Below are positions 7,030 through 15,292 of a DNA stretch of 35,092 nt, piece after piece. This DNA is from Phycisphaerales bacterium. GTDB lineage: Bacteria > Planctomycetota > Phycisphaerae > UBA1845. The stretch's first letter is position 1. The number at the start of each line of letters is the position of its first letter. A program made the translations under genes and the position numbers. The DNA lies in assembly GCA_003597935.1 (NCBI GenBank), contig QZJT01000054.1, positions 1 through 35,092 of the forward strand, in the 5' to 3' direction. The notes under the pieces are model-generated. The model ran no database searches. It was not told the origin of the DNA and saw only the letters and a program-made list of their open reading frames with translations.

Positions 7030-8346
7030 ATGATGCGAGGGCGATGGCGACAACTCGGCTTCCGCCGCCAGATGCTGGTCGTCGGCTTGGCCGCGCTGGT
7101 CGTGCGGCTGGCGTATCTGCTGGCGACGGGAACGCTTGCCGCCCCCCCTCCGGAGTATAACGAGCAGGTCCGGATGGCCCGCTACCTCTGCCACGGCCGC
7201 GGGTTCGTCTGCCCGGTGGGGCCGGAACGGGACGACCCGTCAAGCTGGTACTCCCCCGGCTTCATCACGCTGGTGGCGCTGATCTTCCGCGCCTGCGGTG
7301 AGGCTACGCCGCTCTCCTGGGCCGCGATCCGCCTGATGAATCTTGGCTTTCAGGCTGCGGCCCTGGGGATCTGGTTCGCGATCGCCCGGCGCCTGCTCGG
7401 CCGGCGTGCGGCGGCGGCGACCGCCCTGCTGCTGATCTTCAGCCCGCCGCTGGTGTATGAGTCGCGCGGTATTTGGGATACGCATCTGCTGCTTTTGGCC
7501 GGGGCGGCCGGGACTGCCTTCTTCACGTTCGTGCCCGTGCGCCGGCACGTTGCGGCCGCCGCATCCGGCGTGCTCTGCGGCCTCATCGCCTACGTCAATC
7601 CCTGTCTGACGCTCTGCTACCCCGTGTGGTGGTTCTGGAACCGGGGGCTTCACCGCGGAAAACCCGTCATCGCCCGGAACGGACTGGGGCTGGCGGCCGC
7701 GGCCGTGCTGGCGTTCCTGGCCACGATCGCGCCCTGGACGCTTCGCAACCGCGCGGTCTTCGGCGACTGGTTCTACATGCGCGGCAATCTGGGCATGGAG
7801 CTGTGGGTCGGTGCCGCGCCCTGGTCGGAGGGAAGCATCATCAGCGTCGACAACGAGCGCGTCCATCCGGTGTTCGACGACGTAGAAGCCCGGAGGATGG
7901 TCGAGATGGGCGAGTACGCCTATTTCCAGGCGTGCAAGTCGGAAGCGCTGGGGTGGTGGAAGAATGAGCCGCGTCGCATGGCCGGGCTGACCCTCAACCG
8001 GATCAAGTGGTTCTGGTTCGGGCGCTATCCGGCGGTCCAATCGCTGCACGCCAAGACGGTCAAACTTTTCGGCGTGACGCTGATCGGCGCGGGCGGCATC
8101 GTGGGGGGACTCGTGCTGCTGTGGCGGCGACGGCGGGTCTGGGTCATTCCGGCGATGGTGCTGGTGTTCCCGATCCCCTATTACCTGACCATCACGGCCG
8201 TGCGCTACCGTGCCCCGATCGAGCCGGTGCTGATCCTGGCGCTGGCGTGGCTGGCGGCGCAGATTCCGCGGCGCGGCGCTGCACTCGCTGAGACTATCCG
8301 CGCGCCCTCCGCACCATCTCCGCCAGCCGGTCCAGACCCTCGCTGA
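7030..8346 (+). CDS. GT39-type membrane glycosyltransferase (ArnT/PMT-like)
   Basis: Integral membrane protein of 438 residues with about ten hydrophobic segments, organised like dolichyl-phosphate-mannose or undecaprenyl-linked sugar transferases of the GT39/GT83 type. A first transmembrane helix (MLVVGLAALVVRLAYLL) is followed by a periplasmic loop with EYNEQVRMARYLCHGRGF and WYSPGF, where the acidic catalytic residue normally sits. Further signs are the Arg-bounded helices FAIARRLLGRRAAAATALLL and the C-terminal helix YYLTITAVRYRAPIEPVL, a motif common in this group. The start is one of two adjacent ATGs (7030 or 7033) with only a weak purine run upstream. The last 53 bases overlap the 3' end of the convergent aminotransferase gene. 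Donor and acceptor are unknown. Confidence 0.8.
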   Translation: MMRGRWRQLGFRRQMLVVGLAALVVRLAYLLATGTLAAPPPEYNEQVRMARYLCHGRGFVCPVGPERDDPSSWYSPGFITLVALIFRACGEATPLSWAAIRLMNLGFQAAALGIWFAIARRLLGRRAAAATALLLIFSPPLVYESRGIWDTHLLLLAGAAGTAFFTFVPVRRHVAAAASGVLCGLIAYVNPCLTLCYPVWWFWNRGLHRGKPVIARNGLGLAAAAVLAFLATIAPWTLRNRAVFGDWFYMRGNLGMELWVGAAPWSEGSIISVDNERVHPVFDDVEARRMVEMGEYAYFQACKSEALGWWKNEPRRMAGLTLNRIKWFWFGRYPAVQSLHAKTVKLFGVTLIGAGGIVGGLVLLWRRRRVWVIPAMVLVFPIPYYLTITAVRYRAPIEPVLILALAWLAAQIPRRGAALAETIRAPSAPSPPAGPDPR

Positions 8347-9550
8347 GCGTTTTCATCGGCGGGCCGAACGAGAAGCGCACATAGCCTGCCAGCGGCGACG
8401 GCCCCGGACGCGAGCGGAACGGGTTGACGTCGAAGTACTCGCCGGGCACGGTCAGCACACGGTGCTTCATCGACTCGTAGTGAAACGCCACCCCGTCGTT
8501 GAGCGGCGGCGGCAGGTCGCGGACGCAGCCGAAGGCGTAGAACGTCCCCTCCGGCGGGCGCGGCAGCGTGACGCCCATTGCGGTCAGCCGTTCGATCGTC
8601 AGGTCGCGCTTGCGGCGGAACTCCTTGCGCACCGCTTCGGTCTCCTGGTCCGCCCGCGACGGTTCCAGAATCTCGACCGCCGCCCGCTGCATTGGCCGCG
8701 GCGGGCCGCCGTCCACGAAGCTGCCCCCGGCCGTCATCGCCCGCACCGCCTCCACCGGCCCGACCGCCCAGCCGACCCGCCAGCCGGGGTAGCGGTAGTT
8801 CTTGGTAAGGCCGTCGAAGATCACCACCGGGTCGCCGTTGACGTCCTCGACGAACGCGGCCGTGCTGACCGGGCCGGCCGCCTCGTCGGCGGACGCACCG
8901 TAGGTGAAGTGCGAGTAGTACTCATCCATCAGCAGCGTACACCGGCGCCGCCGGGCGATGGCGACCCATTCGGCCAGTTCCGGTCCTTTGATCGTGCGGC
9001 CGGTCGGGTTGCAGGGGTTGCTGAGGATCAGCGCCGAGAGGTGCGCATGGCTGATTCGCGCATCCAGCTCCTTCGGATCGACGCGAAACGCCGCGTCCTG
9101 CGTGGCGCCTGCCAGCACCGGGGTGAAGCGCCGAAACGCAGTCAGCAGGTCTTCGTAAGCGGTGTAATCGGGGATGAAGTAGCCCAGCCGCCCCTCATCC
9201 AGCGCGGCCGCGCCCCGCGTCAGCGAGGTCCGCCCGCCGGCCGCGACGACGACGTTCTCCGCCTTGTACTGCGACGGCATCCCGCGGCGGTAGAGCCGGT
9301 TGTAGTGCGCCGCCACCGCTTCGCGCAGCTCCGGCAGACCCTCGACCGGTCCGTAGGCATAGTCGCCCGGCAGCACCGGCACGTGGTCCATGCGCGGGGG
9401 CGCGCCCGGCAGCGGCCCGACCTCCGGCTGACCCTGACCCAAGTTGGCCCAGGAGGGGTCCTCCTGTCGATAGCCGAGCTTCATCGCCTCGACGACGACG
9501 CGGATGACGCCCATGAAGGGGATGTCGCGGAATGCGGTATTCTCAGCCAT
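8294..9550 (-). CDS. Class I/II PLP-dependent aminotransferase
   Basis: Cytoplasmic enzyme of 418 residues of the fold-type I aminotransferase family. Visible landmarks are the substrate-loop YAYGPVEGLPELREAV near residue 65, the SNPCNPTGR motif with N178-N181, MDEYYSH with D209 which pairs with the pyridine nitrogen of PLP, the Schiff-base Lys K250 in DGLTKNYRYPGWR, and the carboxylate-binding Arg in GYVRFSFG near the C-terminus. Its length is usual for the family. Substrate specificity is not evident. The start at 9550 has no strong ribosome binding site. Its 3' end overlaps the convergent glycosyltransferase gene by 53 bases. The pseudogene at 9614-10057 lies upstream on the opposite strand, so no operon partner is apparent. 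Confidence 0.93.
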   Translation of the reverse strand: MAENTAFRDIPFMGVIRVVVEAMKLGYRQEDPSWANLGQGQPEVGPLPGAPPRMDHVPVLPGDYAYGPVEGLPELREAVAAHYNRLYRRGMPSQYKAENVVVAAGGRTSLTRGAAALDEGRLGYFIPDYTAYEDLLTAFRRFTPVLAGATQDAAFRVDPKELDARISHAHLSALILSNPCNPTGRTIKGPELAEWVAIARRRRCTLLMDEYYSHFTYGASADEAAGPVSTAAFVEDVNGDPVVIFDGLTKNYRYPGWRVGWAVGPVEAVRAMTAGGSFVDGGPPRPMQRAAVEILEPSRADQETEAVRKEFRRKRDLTIERLTAMGVTLPRPPEGTFYAFGCVRDLPPPLNDGVAFHYESMKHRVLTVPGEYFDVNPFRSRPGPSPLAGYVRFSFGPPMKTLSEGLDRLAEMVRRARG

Positions 9551-9613
9551 GGCGGTGGTCTCGCGGAGCCAGCGTCACTCGCCCCCGACGGCACGGCCGG
9601 AGGCGATGACGGC

Positions 9614-10057
9614 GTCAGCAAAGCCACACATCGGCCGGTTGTCAAAACGCGGAGGACGCAGCGCCGCGTGTACGGGGCGGTCAGCCTCGCGGGGAAGGCG
9701 ACCGCCGTCATCGGCGCACGGCCGGCGGGGAAGACGACGTTTCTCCATCAGTTTCGGCGCGAGCGGCTCGAGGGGGGCGTATCGCGGGAATGCCTACCCT
9801 CCGTGCGCACCAAAGACGGCTACGAAGTCGACTTCATAGCCCGCCGTCCGGGCGAAAAGCCAGTGCTCATTCAAGTGTGTGCGGAACTGGACGACCGCGC
9901 CACGCGCGAGCGGGAGTTGAGGGCGCTGCAATCCGCCGCCGCGGAGCACCCTCGCGCCAGTCCGCACGTGGTGACGCTGACGCCGGAGTCGGCCGCCGGG
10001 GCGCTGGAGGGCGCGCAGGTCCACCATGCAGGCGCATGGCTATTGGGCGAGCGCTGA
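9614..10057 (+). pseudogene. Internally deleted AAA ATPase with DUF4143-type C-terminus
   Basis: The frame keeps the beginning and the end of a well-known bacterial/archaeal ATPase type but lacks the middle. Near 9690-9740 is a P-loop (ATAVIGARPAGKTTFLHQF, with Pro replacing the usual second Arg) and RRERLEGGVSREC. It then jumps directly to KDGYEVDFIARRPGEKPVL and the ALQSAAAEHP...LTPES ending seen at the C-terminus of DUF4143 proteins. Walker B, the sensor region and the winged helix are missing, several hundred residues in all. The junction lies near 9800 and is in frame, so a 140-residue product could still be made. No convincing start codon or ribosome binding site is visible; the left limit is where the protein-like frame begins. 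Confidence 0.75.
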
Positions 10058-10095
10058 AAACGGCTGATTCCTGGGGATCGTCTCGCGCCTGCGCC

Positions 10096-11397
10096 TCAAT
10101 ACCGCTGCCGCGTCGCTTCGGAGACGCGCTCCAGAGCCACCACGTACGCCGCCACACGCAGCGGGAGTTTCTGCGTCTGGTGGACTTCGTACACGTGCCG
10201 CCACGCGGCCATCATTCGCTCCTCGAGCCGCGTGTTGACCTCCTCCAGCGACCAGCGGAACTGCTGGAGGTTCTGCACCCACTCGAAGTAGGAGACAGTG
10301 ACGCCGCCCGCGTTGACCAGGATGTCCGGCACGATGCGTGCCTTCCGCTGCCGCAGCACGCGGTCCGCCTCGGGCGTGACCGGCGAGTTGCCCGCCTCGA
10401 CGACCAGCTTCGCCCGCACGTCGCCCGCGTTGTCCTCGTGGATCACACCGCCCAGCGCCGCCGGGATGAGCACGTCCACCGGCAGCATGAGGATCTCGTC
10501 GTTGTCGATCGCTCGCGTGCCCGGCATGTCGACGACGGAGCCGCTTTCCTTCACGTGCAGCGTGACCGCGTCGATGTCCAGTCCTTCCGGGCTGCAGATG
10601 CCGCCGTGTACGTCGGAAACGGCCACGATGCGCGCGCCTTCCCTGGCCAGCAGGCGGGCGGCCCAGGAACCGACGTTGCCGAACCCCTGAATGGCGACGG
10701 CCGCGCCCCTCAGCGTGACGCCGAACGCCTTGCACGCCTCGCGGGTGATGATCATCGTCCCGCGCCCGGTCGCTTCCTCACGCCCGAGCGAGCCGCCCAG
10801 GGAGATCGGCTTGCCGGTCACGATCGCGGGCGTGTAGCCGTGCTTCTTGCCGTACTCGTCCATGATCCAGGCCATGACCTGGGCGTTGGTGTTCATGTCC
10901 GGGGCGGGGATGTCGCGGTAGACGCCCAGGGCCATGTCGATCTTCTGCGTGAACCCGCGCGTCAGGGCTTGCAGTTCCGCCCGCGACATCTTCGACGGAT
11001 CGCAGGTGATGCCGCCCTTGGCCCCGCCGAAGGGGATGTCCACCAGCGCCGTCTTCCACGTCATCAGCGCCGCCAGCGAACGGACTTCGCCCAGATCCAC
11101 CTGATGATGGAAGCGCAGGCCGCCCTTGTAGGGCCCGCGAACGCCGTTGTGCTGCACCCGGAACCCGTGGAACATGCTCAGCTTGCCGTCGTCCATGCGC
11201 ACGGGCACCTGCACGATCAGCTCGCGATAGGGGGTCAGCAGCAGTTGGCGGACCTCTTCGTCCAGGTGCATGTGTTCGGCGGCTTCGAGGAACTGCTCGT
11301 CGGTGATGCGGTTGAAGTCGAAGTGGCGCGGCTGTTTCGGCCTGGGCGGCGTCGAGACTTCCGTCTGCGGGCGCGGCGTCAGCGTGGCGGTGGACAC
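10096..11397 (-). CDS. gdhA: Glutamate dehydrogenase
   Basis: Enzyme of 433 residues that interconverts glutamate and 2-oxoglutarate with NAD(P), linking nitrogen and carbon metabolism. The Glu/Leu/Phe/Val dehydrogenase signature is clear: K91 in GPYKGGLRFH, K115 in MTWKTALVD and catalytic K127 in PFGGAKGGI, with the same spacing as the active-site Lys residues of clostridial GDH. It also has DMNTNAQVMAWIMDEY, the Rossmann motif IQGFGNVGSWAA and the C-terminal NAGGVTVSYFEW. The start is a GTG at 11397, chosen because GGAGAG lies 5 bases upstream and homology begins soon after; the frame is open upstream only through repeats. NAD or NADP preference is not certain. Confidence 0.95.
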   Translation of the reverse strand: MSTATLTPRPQTEVSTPPRPKQPRHFDFNRITDEQFLEAAEHMHLDEEVRQLLLTPYRELIVQVPVRMDDGKLSMFHGFRVQHNGVRGPYKGGLRFHHQVDLGEVRSLAALMTWKTALVDIPFGGAKGGITCDPSKMSRAELQALTRGFTQKIDMALGVYRDIPAPDMNTNAQVMAWIMDEYGKKHGYTPAIVTGKPISLGGSLGREEATGRGTMIITREACKAFGVTLRGAAVAIQGFGNVGSWAARLLAREGARIVAVSDVHGGICSPEGLDIDAVTLHVKESGSVVDMPGTRAIDNDEILMLPVDVLIPAALGGVIHEDNAGDVRAKLVVEAGNSPVTPEADRVLRQRKARIVPDILVNAGGVTVSYFEWVQNLQQFRWSLEEVNTRLEERMMAAWRHVYEVHQTQKLPLRVAAYVVALERVSEATRQRY

Positions 11398-11514
11398 AGT
11401 TCTCTCCGGCGGCGAGACAGTCAGCGGTGTATCGGCCAGATCGCCGGCGCAGTCGCGGTGGGGGGTTATCGGAGCGGTGACTGCATGCCAACGCTGCAAG
11501 CGCTGGGAAAGGCG

Positions 11515-11548
11515 GAGGTCGAAAGTCGAAGGTCGACCTTCGACCTCC
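11515..11548. repeat. Palindrome GAAGGTCGACCTTC within a larger inverted repeat
   Basis: GAAGGTCGACCTTC at 11528-11541 is a perfect 14-base palindrome, flanked by GAGGTCGAA (11515-11523) and TTCGACCTC (11540-11548). It lies in the divergent gap between glutamate dehydrogenase and the membrane protein. The same GGTCGAAGGTC wording recurs in the tandem copies at 23638-23675. It could act as an operator, but the recurrence favours a dispersed repeat. Confidence 0.75.
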
Positions 11549-11654
11549 CCCATCTGCCTGCCGCGTCCGGGTTGACCGTCCCGCCGGGGAGCGTCATCAT
11601 CGCGCCGCGCGCCGTCGGGGCGTTGCGGCCCAGTCTGGCGTCGCCTGAGGAGCG

Positions 11655-12332
11655 ATGATGATGGACGCGTCGCGCCCGCCGGCGCTCGAAACGCTGCCCG
11701 TTGCGGCCCCGCCCGCCTGGCCGGGCCGCTGGCTCGGCGCGCTGGCGGCGGGGATGGTGCTGTCGGCCGCATTCGGAGTGCTCCTGTCCTACGTGGCGTT
11801 CCTGATGGCGCTGCTGGGGCTGTTCTTCTACGTGCTCTTCGGGCTGATCGTGGGGGCGGTGGTCTATCGGATCGCCCACCGACTCCGTCCGATCGGGCGC
11901 GGCCGCGTCTATCTGGGTACGGCGCTGTGCGCGATGTCGAGCTGGGGTGTTTCGCTCTTCTGGGAGGGCGCCTCATTCCCCGAAATCGTGGCGCGACAGG
12001 CGATCGAAAAGACGCCGCTTCTGCCGGAAGGCCTCACCAAAGCGCAATTCCGGGATCGAATCCTCGAATCCACCGCGGCCATCCTGCGGCGAGACTATCC
12101 GCCCGGAGGCGTGCCGGGTTATTTCCGCTGGATCGCCTCGAGCGGGCGACTGGAGAAGGGCGCCATCACCGACGTGCCTGTGCCGATCAGCCTGTCCCAG
12201 CGCGGGTGGGTATGGGTCGTTCGGGTGGTGCTGTCGCTGGTGTTCACCGCTTTCGGTGTCGGTTCTCAGACGCTGGCCCTGGCCCGTCCCGTCGCGGTCG
12301 AGGCCGAGGCCGAGGCGGCCGCGCCCGGATGA
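11655..12332 (+). CDS. Membrane protein, function unknown
   Basis: Protein of about 225 residues that I do not recognise. Hydrophobic segments are at about residues 27-49 and 52-75 (LSAAFGVLLSYVAFLMALLG, then FFYVLFGLIVGAVVY), 86-105, and 186-205 (VWVVRVVLSLVFTAFGVG). A soluble loop of about 75 residues separates the last two (residues 107-180, containing EIVARQAIEKTPLLPEG). The C-terminus is Ala/Glu-rich. Three ATGs follow each other at 11655, 11658 and 11661; GAGGAG at 11647-11652 is too close to the first, so the second or third is the likely start. The Nudix-fold gene begins 6 bases after its stop, so the two probably form an operon. Confidence 0.8.
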   Translation: MMMDASRPPALETLPVAAPPAWPGRWLGALAAGMVLSAAFGVLLSYVAFLMALLGLFFYVLFGLIVGAVVYRIAHRLRPIGRGRVYLGTALCAMSSWGVSLFWEGASFPEIVARQAIEKTPLLPEGLTKAQFRDRILESTAAILRRDYPPGGVPGYFRWIASSGRLEKGAITDVPVPISLSQRGWVWVVRVVLSLVFTAFGVGSQTLALARPVAVEAEAEAAAPG

Positions 12333-12338
12333 TCGAGC

Positions 12339-12755
12339 ATGGGTACTGGGCGTACCGATCGTGCCGGGCGGTCCCCGCCGACGTATGCCGTCGGCTTCAT
12401 CCAGCGGTCCGACCGCCGCTACCTGATCTTCCGCCAGGCGAGCGGCGGCGCGGCGGCCCACTGGCAATTCCCGCGCGGCCTGGTCCGCCAGGACGAGTCG
12501 CCGGAAGCCGCCATGCGCCGCGTCGCGCAGGAACAGGTCGGGATCGAGGTTCAACTGGACGTCGGGCAACCTCCGCTTCTGGTCGAGCTGGAGGGGCGAG
12601 AGGTCTGCTTTCGCTGTTTCCTGGCCGGCGTCATCCGTGAAGCGTCCCACCGGCCCTGCGGCATCGAGCTGCAATGGGTCCAGGCGGTGCAGTTGCTCGA
12701 GTTCGACTTCGGACCGGAGTATCGCCAGATCGTGCCGTGGCTGGCCGACCTGTAG
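12339..12755 (+). CDS. Nudix-fold protein with a degenerate Nudix box
   Basis: Protein of 138 residues with the Nudix hydrolase fold: YAVGFIQRSDRRYLIFRQ, then HWQFPRGLVRQDESPEAA, then RRVAQEQVGIEV. The Nudix box consensus G-x5-E-x7-REUxEExGU is only partly kept: G, the first E, R, the first E of EE, G and I are present. The E after R is V, and the second E of EE is Q. Metal-dependent hydrolysis may therefore be weak or lost. WHWQFPRG resembles the diadenosine polyphosphate or RNA pyrophosphohydrolase branch (WQFPKGG type), but length and context do not settle this. Cytoplasmic; it follows the membrane protein gene by 6 bases. Confidence 0.8.
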   Translation: MGTGRTDRAGRSPPTYAVGFIQRSDRRYLIFRQASGGAAAHWQFPRGLVRQDESPEAAMRRVAQEQVGIEVQLDVGQPPLLVELEGREVCFRCFLAGVIREASHRPCGIELQWVQAVQLLEFDFGPEYRQIVPWLADL

Positions 12756-12761
12756 ACGACG

Positions 12762-15059
12762 TTAAGGCGAGGCGTCGCCACCGGGATCGGACGGCGCCTG
12801 CGGGCCGGTCGGCGGCTGGTCGGCGTGCTCTTTCTCGAGCGTCGCGGCCATGACGTTCCAGCGTTCGCCCAGGCCGTCGCGCGGCACCGCCAGGATCGCC
12901 TTGCGCACCGCAGCGACGCGGGCGGGTTCGGCAGCGGCGTCGATGGAATCCAGATAGGTCTGGACCTGCTCGGCTAAGTCGTCGAAGGCGCGATCCGCCG
13001 CCATGGGGCGCAGGGCGTCCACGACGGCGCCCAGCGTTTCATAGTCTGCGGCTTGCAGGGAGGTTACGACCAGCAGCGGCGCGATCTGGACGGCGGCCGC
13101 CGCGCCGGAACCCCGCAGCGTGTCAAAGGCCGCTCGGTATTGAACCGCGGCCGCGGCGTGCTTCCCCGCAGCCGCCAGCACGTCGCCGAGCCGGCGTTGA
13201 GCCGCGAGCAGTGCGACGCCGTCCCCTCCCCCCTGACTCAGGCGATGGGTCAAGAGCGTAAGATATGCTTCGACCGCGGCCGGGTCGGCTGCCAGTTGGT
13301 CCGCCAGGCGGAGCTGCTCCTCGCTGGAACGGGACAGCACCCAGCCGGTCAGAGCGTGCAGCGCGGCGTCGCGGACGGCGGCCGCGGGTTCATTGGCGGA
13401 TTGAGCGCTGCGAACCAGGGCGGCCAGATCGGCATCGTCTCCGCCGGCCGCCGCGATCATCTCCACGCAGCGTTGGCGAACCAGGGCGTCGTCCGACGAT
13501 TGCAGCAGCGCCCGGACCGCAGGGACGCTCGGCTGGTCCTTGATGAACGCCAGTCCACGAACGGCAGGACGCAGCAGCGCAGCTTCGCGGCTGGAGGCCA
13601 CGACGGCGCGATACTCGTCGACGAATTCCGGCCGCGCCAGTTCGGCCATCGCGCCCACCAGCGCTGCGCGGGTGGCCGCGTCTTCAGGAGGCGTGGACGC
13701 GAAGCGGCGCTTCAACGGCTCCACCGCGCTTCCGCTCGCCTCGTCCGGCAGCGGGGCGATGCCGGCGAGCCGGGTCACGGCATCGGCGGCCGAACGCACG
13801 CAGGAAGGCCTGGCGGCCGGGTCGCCGATCTCTTGAACCAGCAGGGGCAGGGCTGCCGCGTTCCGCAATCGCCCAAGGGCGTCGAATGCCGCCTGCCGGG
13901 TGGCCACATCGCCCTCCGTTTTCAGCAGCGCCATAACCGCTTCTGCGTCGGCCGGGTCGGCGATGGCGCCGAAGATCTCGAGCGCCCCGCGGCGCACCTC
14001 CGCAATCGCGTCGCGCAGACGCTCGTGCAGCGCGGTCCGGACCGCCGCGCTGGGCCGGCGGGCCTCCTCACTGATCGGCCGCATAATCAGTTCGACGGCG
14101 GTCAGGCGAACCGCGGCGATGTCGTCCGCCAGCCAGGCGATGAGCTTGCCGTCCCGCTCGTCGGGCGGCAGCCGGCGGAAGAGGTCGCGCAGGACGTCCA
14201 CCAGGCGCGAGGTCAGGCGCGATTCCTTGACGCGGGCCTCGCTTTCGATCCGCTCGGCGTGCTGTTTCAACGCCGCCTCGCGCTTCAGCAGCAAGGCGTT
14301 GCGATCGGCGAGCCATTCGTTCTCCGACAGCGCCGCCTTGCTCTGCCACCACGCCTTCCATTTCGCCGCGTCACGCCCGAGCGGCTCGCGCGATGCCGGT
14401 TGCAAGACGTCGAGCGCCCGGTTGACGACCGAGGGGGTCGGATCGTCGAGCAGCAGAATCAACTGCTCGACCACTTCGCGGCGGGTCATGTTCATCGAGA
14501 GTGCGCCGATGGCCGCCAGCCGGGCGGACTCCGCCACGGCCGCGTCCTGCGCGACGGCCCCAAGTCGCGCGGCGACGTTGCCATCCCGGTACAGCCCGAG
14601 CACCTGCGCCGCCAGCCGCTGCTGCGGCTCGTGCGCCGAGCGCAGAATGGCCACCAGCGGATCGACCAGCTCGACGCCCAGGGCCTCGGGCGAGGCGGCG
14701 CCCAGTTCGATGGCGGCCTCGCAGATGGCCGTCTGGGCGTGGGGTTTCGACGCGTCGCGCAGGATCTCGACCGCTGTCGCGATGGCCGCGTCGTCCGTGG
14801 ACATCAAGAGGAAACGGGCCGACACACGGCGAGTCTCGGCCGTCGCCTCGGCGCTGGTGATAACCTGCCGGAAGGCTTCGACCTGGCCGGCATCCTGCGC
14901 GTCAGTCCGGCCACCGGACAGGTGAGCCACGGGATCCTGAATCGGGCCGGCAGGGCCGAGGTGATCGCCGGGCCGCCCCCCGGGTCCACCCGCCCGCCCG
15001 GACGCCGCGGCGCTGTGCGACCCCGCCAAGCACGTCGCGCCGACCACCAACACCCGCAT
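12762..15059 (-). CDS. Exported HEAT-repeat protein
   Basis: Protein of 765 residues. It starts with a short signal-peptide-like N-terminus (MRVLVVGATCLAGSHSAAAS), which decided the ATG at 15059. No Shine-Dalgarno site is visible, and a longer frame to 15188 is possible. Most of it is helical repeats of HEAT/PBS-lyase type, roughly residues 60-640, with recurring motifs such as AALDALGRLRNAAALPLLVQEIG and VPAVRALLQSSDDALVRQRCVEMI. Near the middle is a charged coil (LLKREAALKQHAERIESEARVKE). The last 130 residues resemble TPR-like helices (GDVLAAAGKHAAAAVQYRAAFDTL). Such solenoids usually bind other proteins; no enzyme motif is seen. It ends almost against the convergent Nudix-fold gene, 7 bases away. 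Confidence 0.85.
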   Translation of the reverse strand: MRVLVVGATCLAGSHSAAASGRAGGPGGRPGDHLGPAGPIQDPVAHLSGGRTDAQDAGQVEAFRQVITSAEATAETRRVSARFLLMSTDDAAIATAVEILRDASKPHAQTAICEAAIELGAASPEALGVELVDPLVAILRSAHEPQQRLAAQVLGLYRDGNVAARLGAVAQDAAVAESARLAAIGALSMNMTRREVVEQLILLLDDPTPSVVNRALDVLQPASREPLGRDAAKWKAWWQSKAALSENEWLADRNALLLKREAALKQHAERIESEARVKESRLTSRLVDVLRDLFRRLPPDERDGKLIAWLADDIAAVRLTAVELIMRPISEEARRPSAAVRTALHERLRDAIAEVRRGALEIFGAIADPADAEAVMALLKTEGDVATRQAAFDALGRLRNAAALPLLVQEIGDPAARPSCVRSAADAVTRLAGIAPLPDEASGSAVEPLKRRFASTPPEDAATRAALVGAMAELARPEFVDEYRAVVASSREAALLRPAVRGLAFIKDQPSVPAVRALLQSSDDALVRQRCVEMIAAAGGDDADLAALVRSAQSANEPAAAVRDAALHALTGWVLSRSSEEQLRLADQLAADPAAVEAYLTLLTHRLSQGGGDGVALLAAQRRLGDVLAAAGKHAAAAVQYRAAFDTLRGSGAAAAVQIAPLLVVTSLQAADYETLGAVVDALRPMAADRAFDDLAEQVQTYLDSIDAAAEPARVAAVRKAILAVPRDGLGERWNVMAATLEKEHADQPPTGPQAPSDPGGDASP

Positions 15060-15211
15060 GAGCCGTTCGTCGTACCGCACGATTCTCTTTGTCGCGAGGG
15101 CGAAACCGCCCGCGCCCGACACCCTCTGTCCGGGGGGAAGTTCCGGGTCCCACATCGATCCATGTGCCGCGTGCGGGTTCTTGTACAACTGGTCGAAGTG
15201 TTTTTCAACAA

Positions 15212-15252
15212 GGACCCGGCCGCCCCGCAGTAAGCCAGGGCCGGCCGGGTCC
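15212..15252 (-). terminator. Hairpin terminator after the metzincin gene
   Basis: An 11-bp perfect stem GGACCCGGCCG (15212-15222) pairs with CGGCCGGGTCC (15242-15252) around a 19-base loop. On the minus strand it follows the metzincin stop at 15293 by 40 bases. The U-run after it is weak (TTGTTG), so efficiency is uncertain. It separates the metzincin from the HEAT-repeat gene. Confidence 0.6.
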
Positions 15253-15292
15253 CGAAAGGTGTCGCGACGCGAGGCAGACCCTCAGCGCCGGG

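Noticed and set aside
13053..15233. 726-residue plus-strand frame opposite the HEAT-repeat gene
   Set aside because: Arg/Gly/His-rich with no motifs; typical antisense frame of a GC-rich repeat protein.
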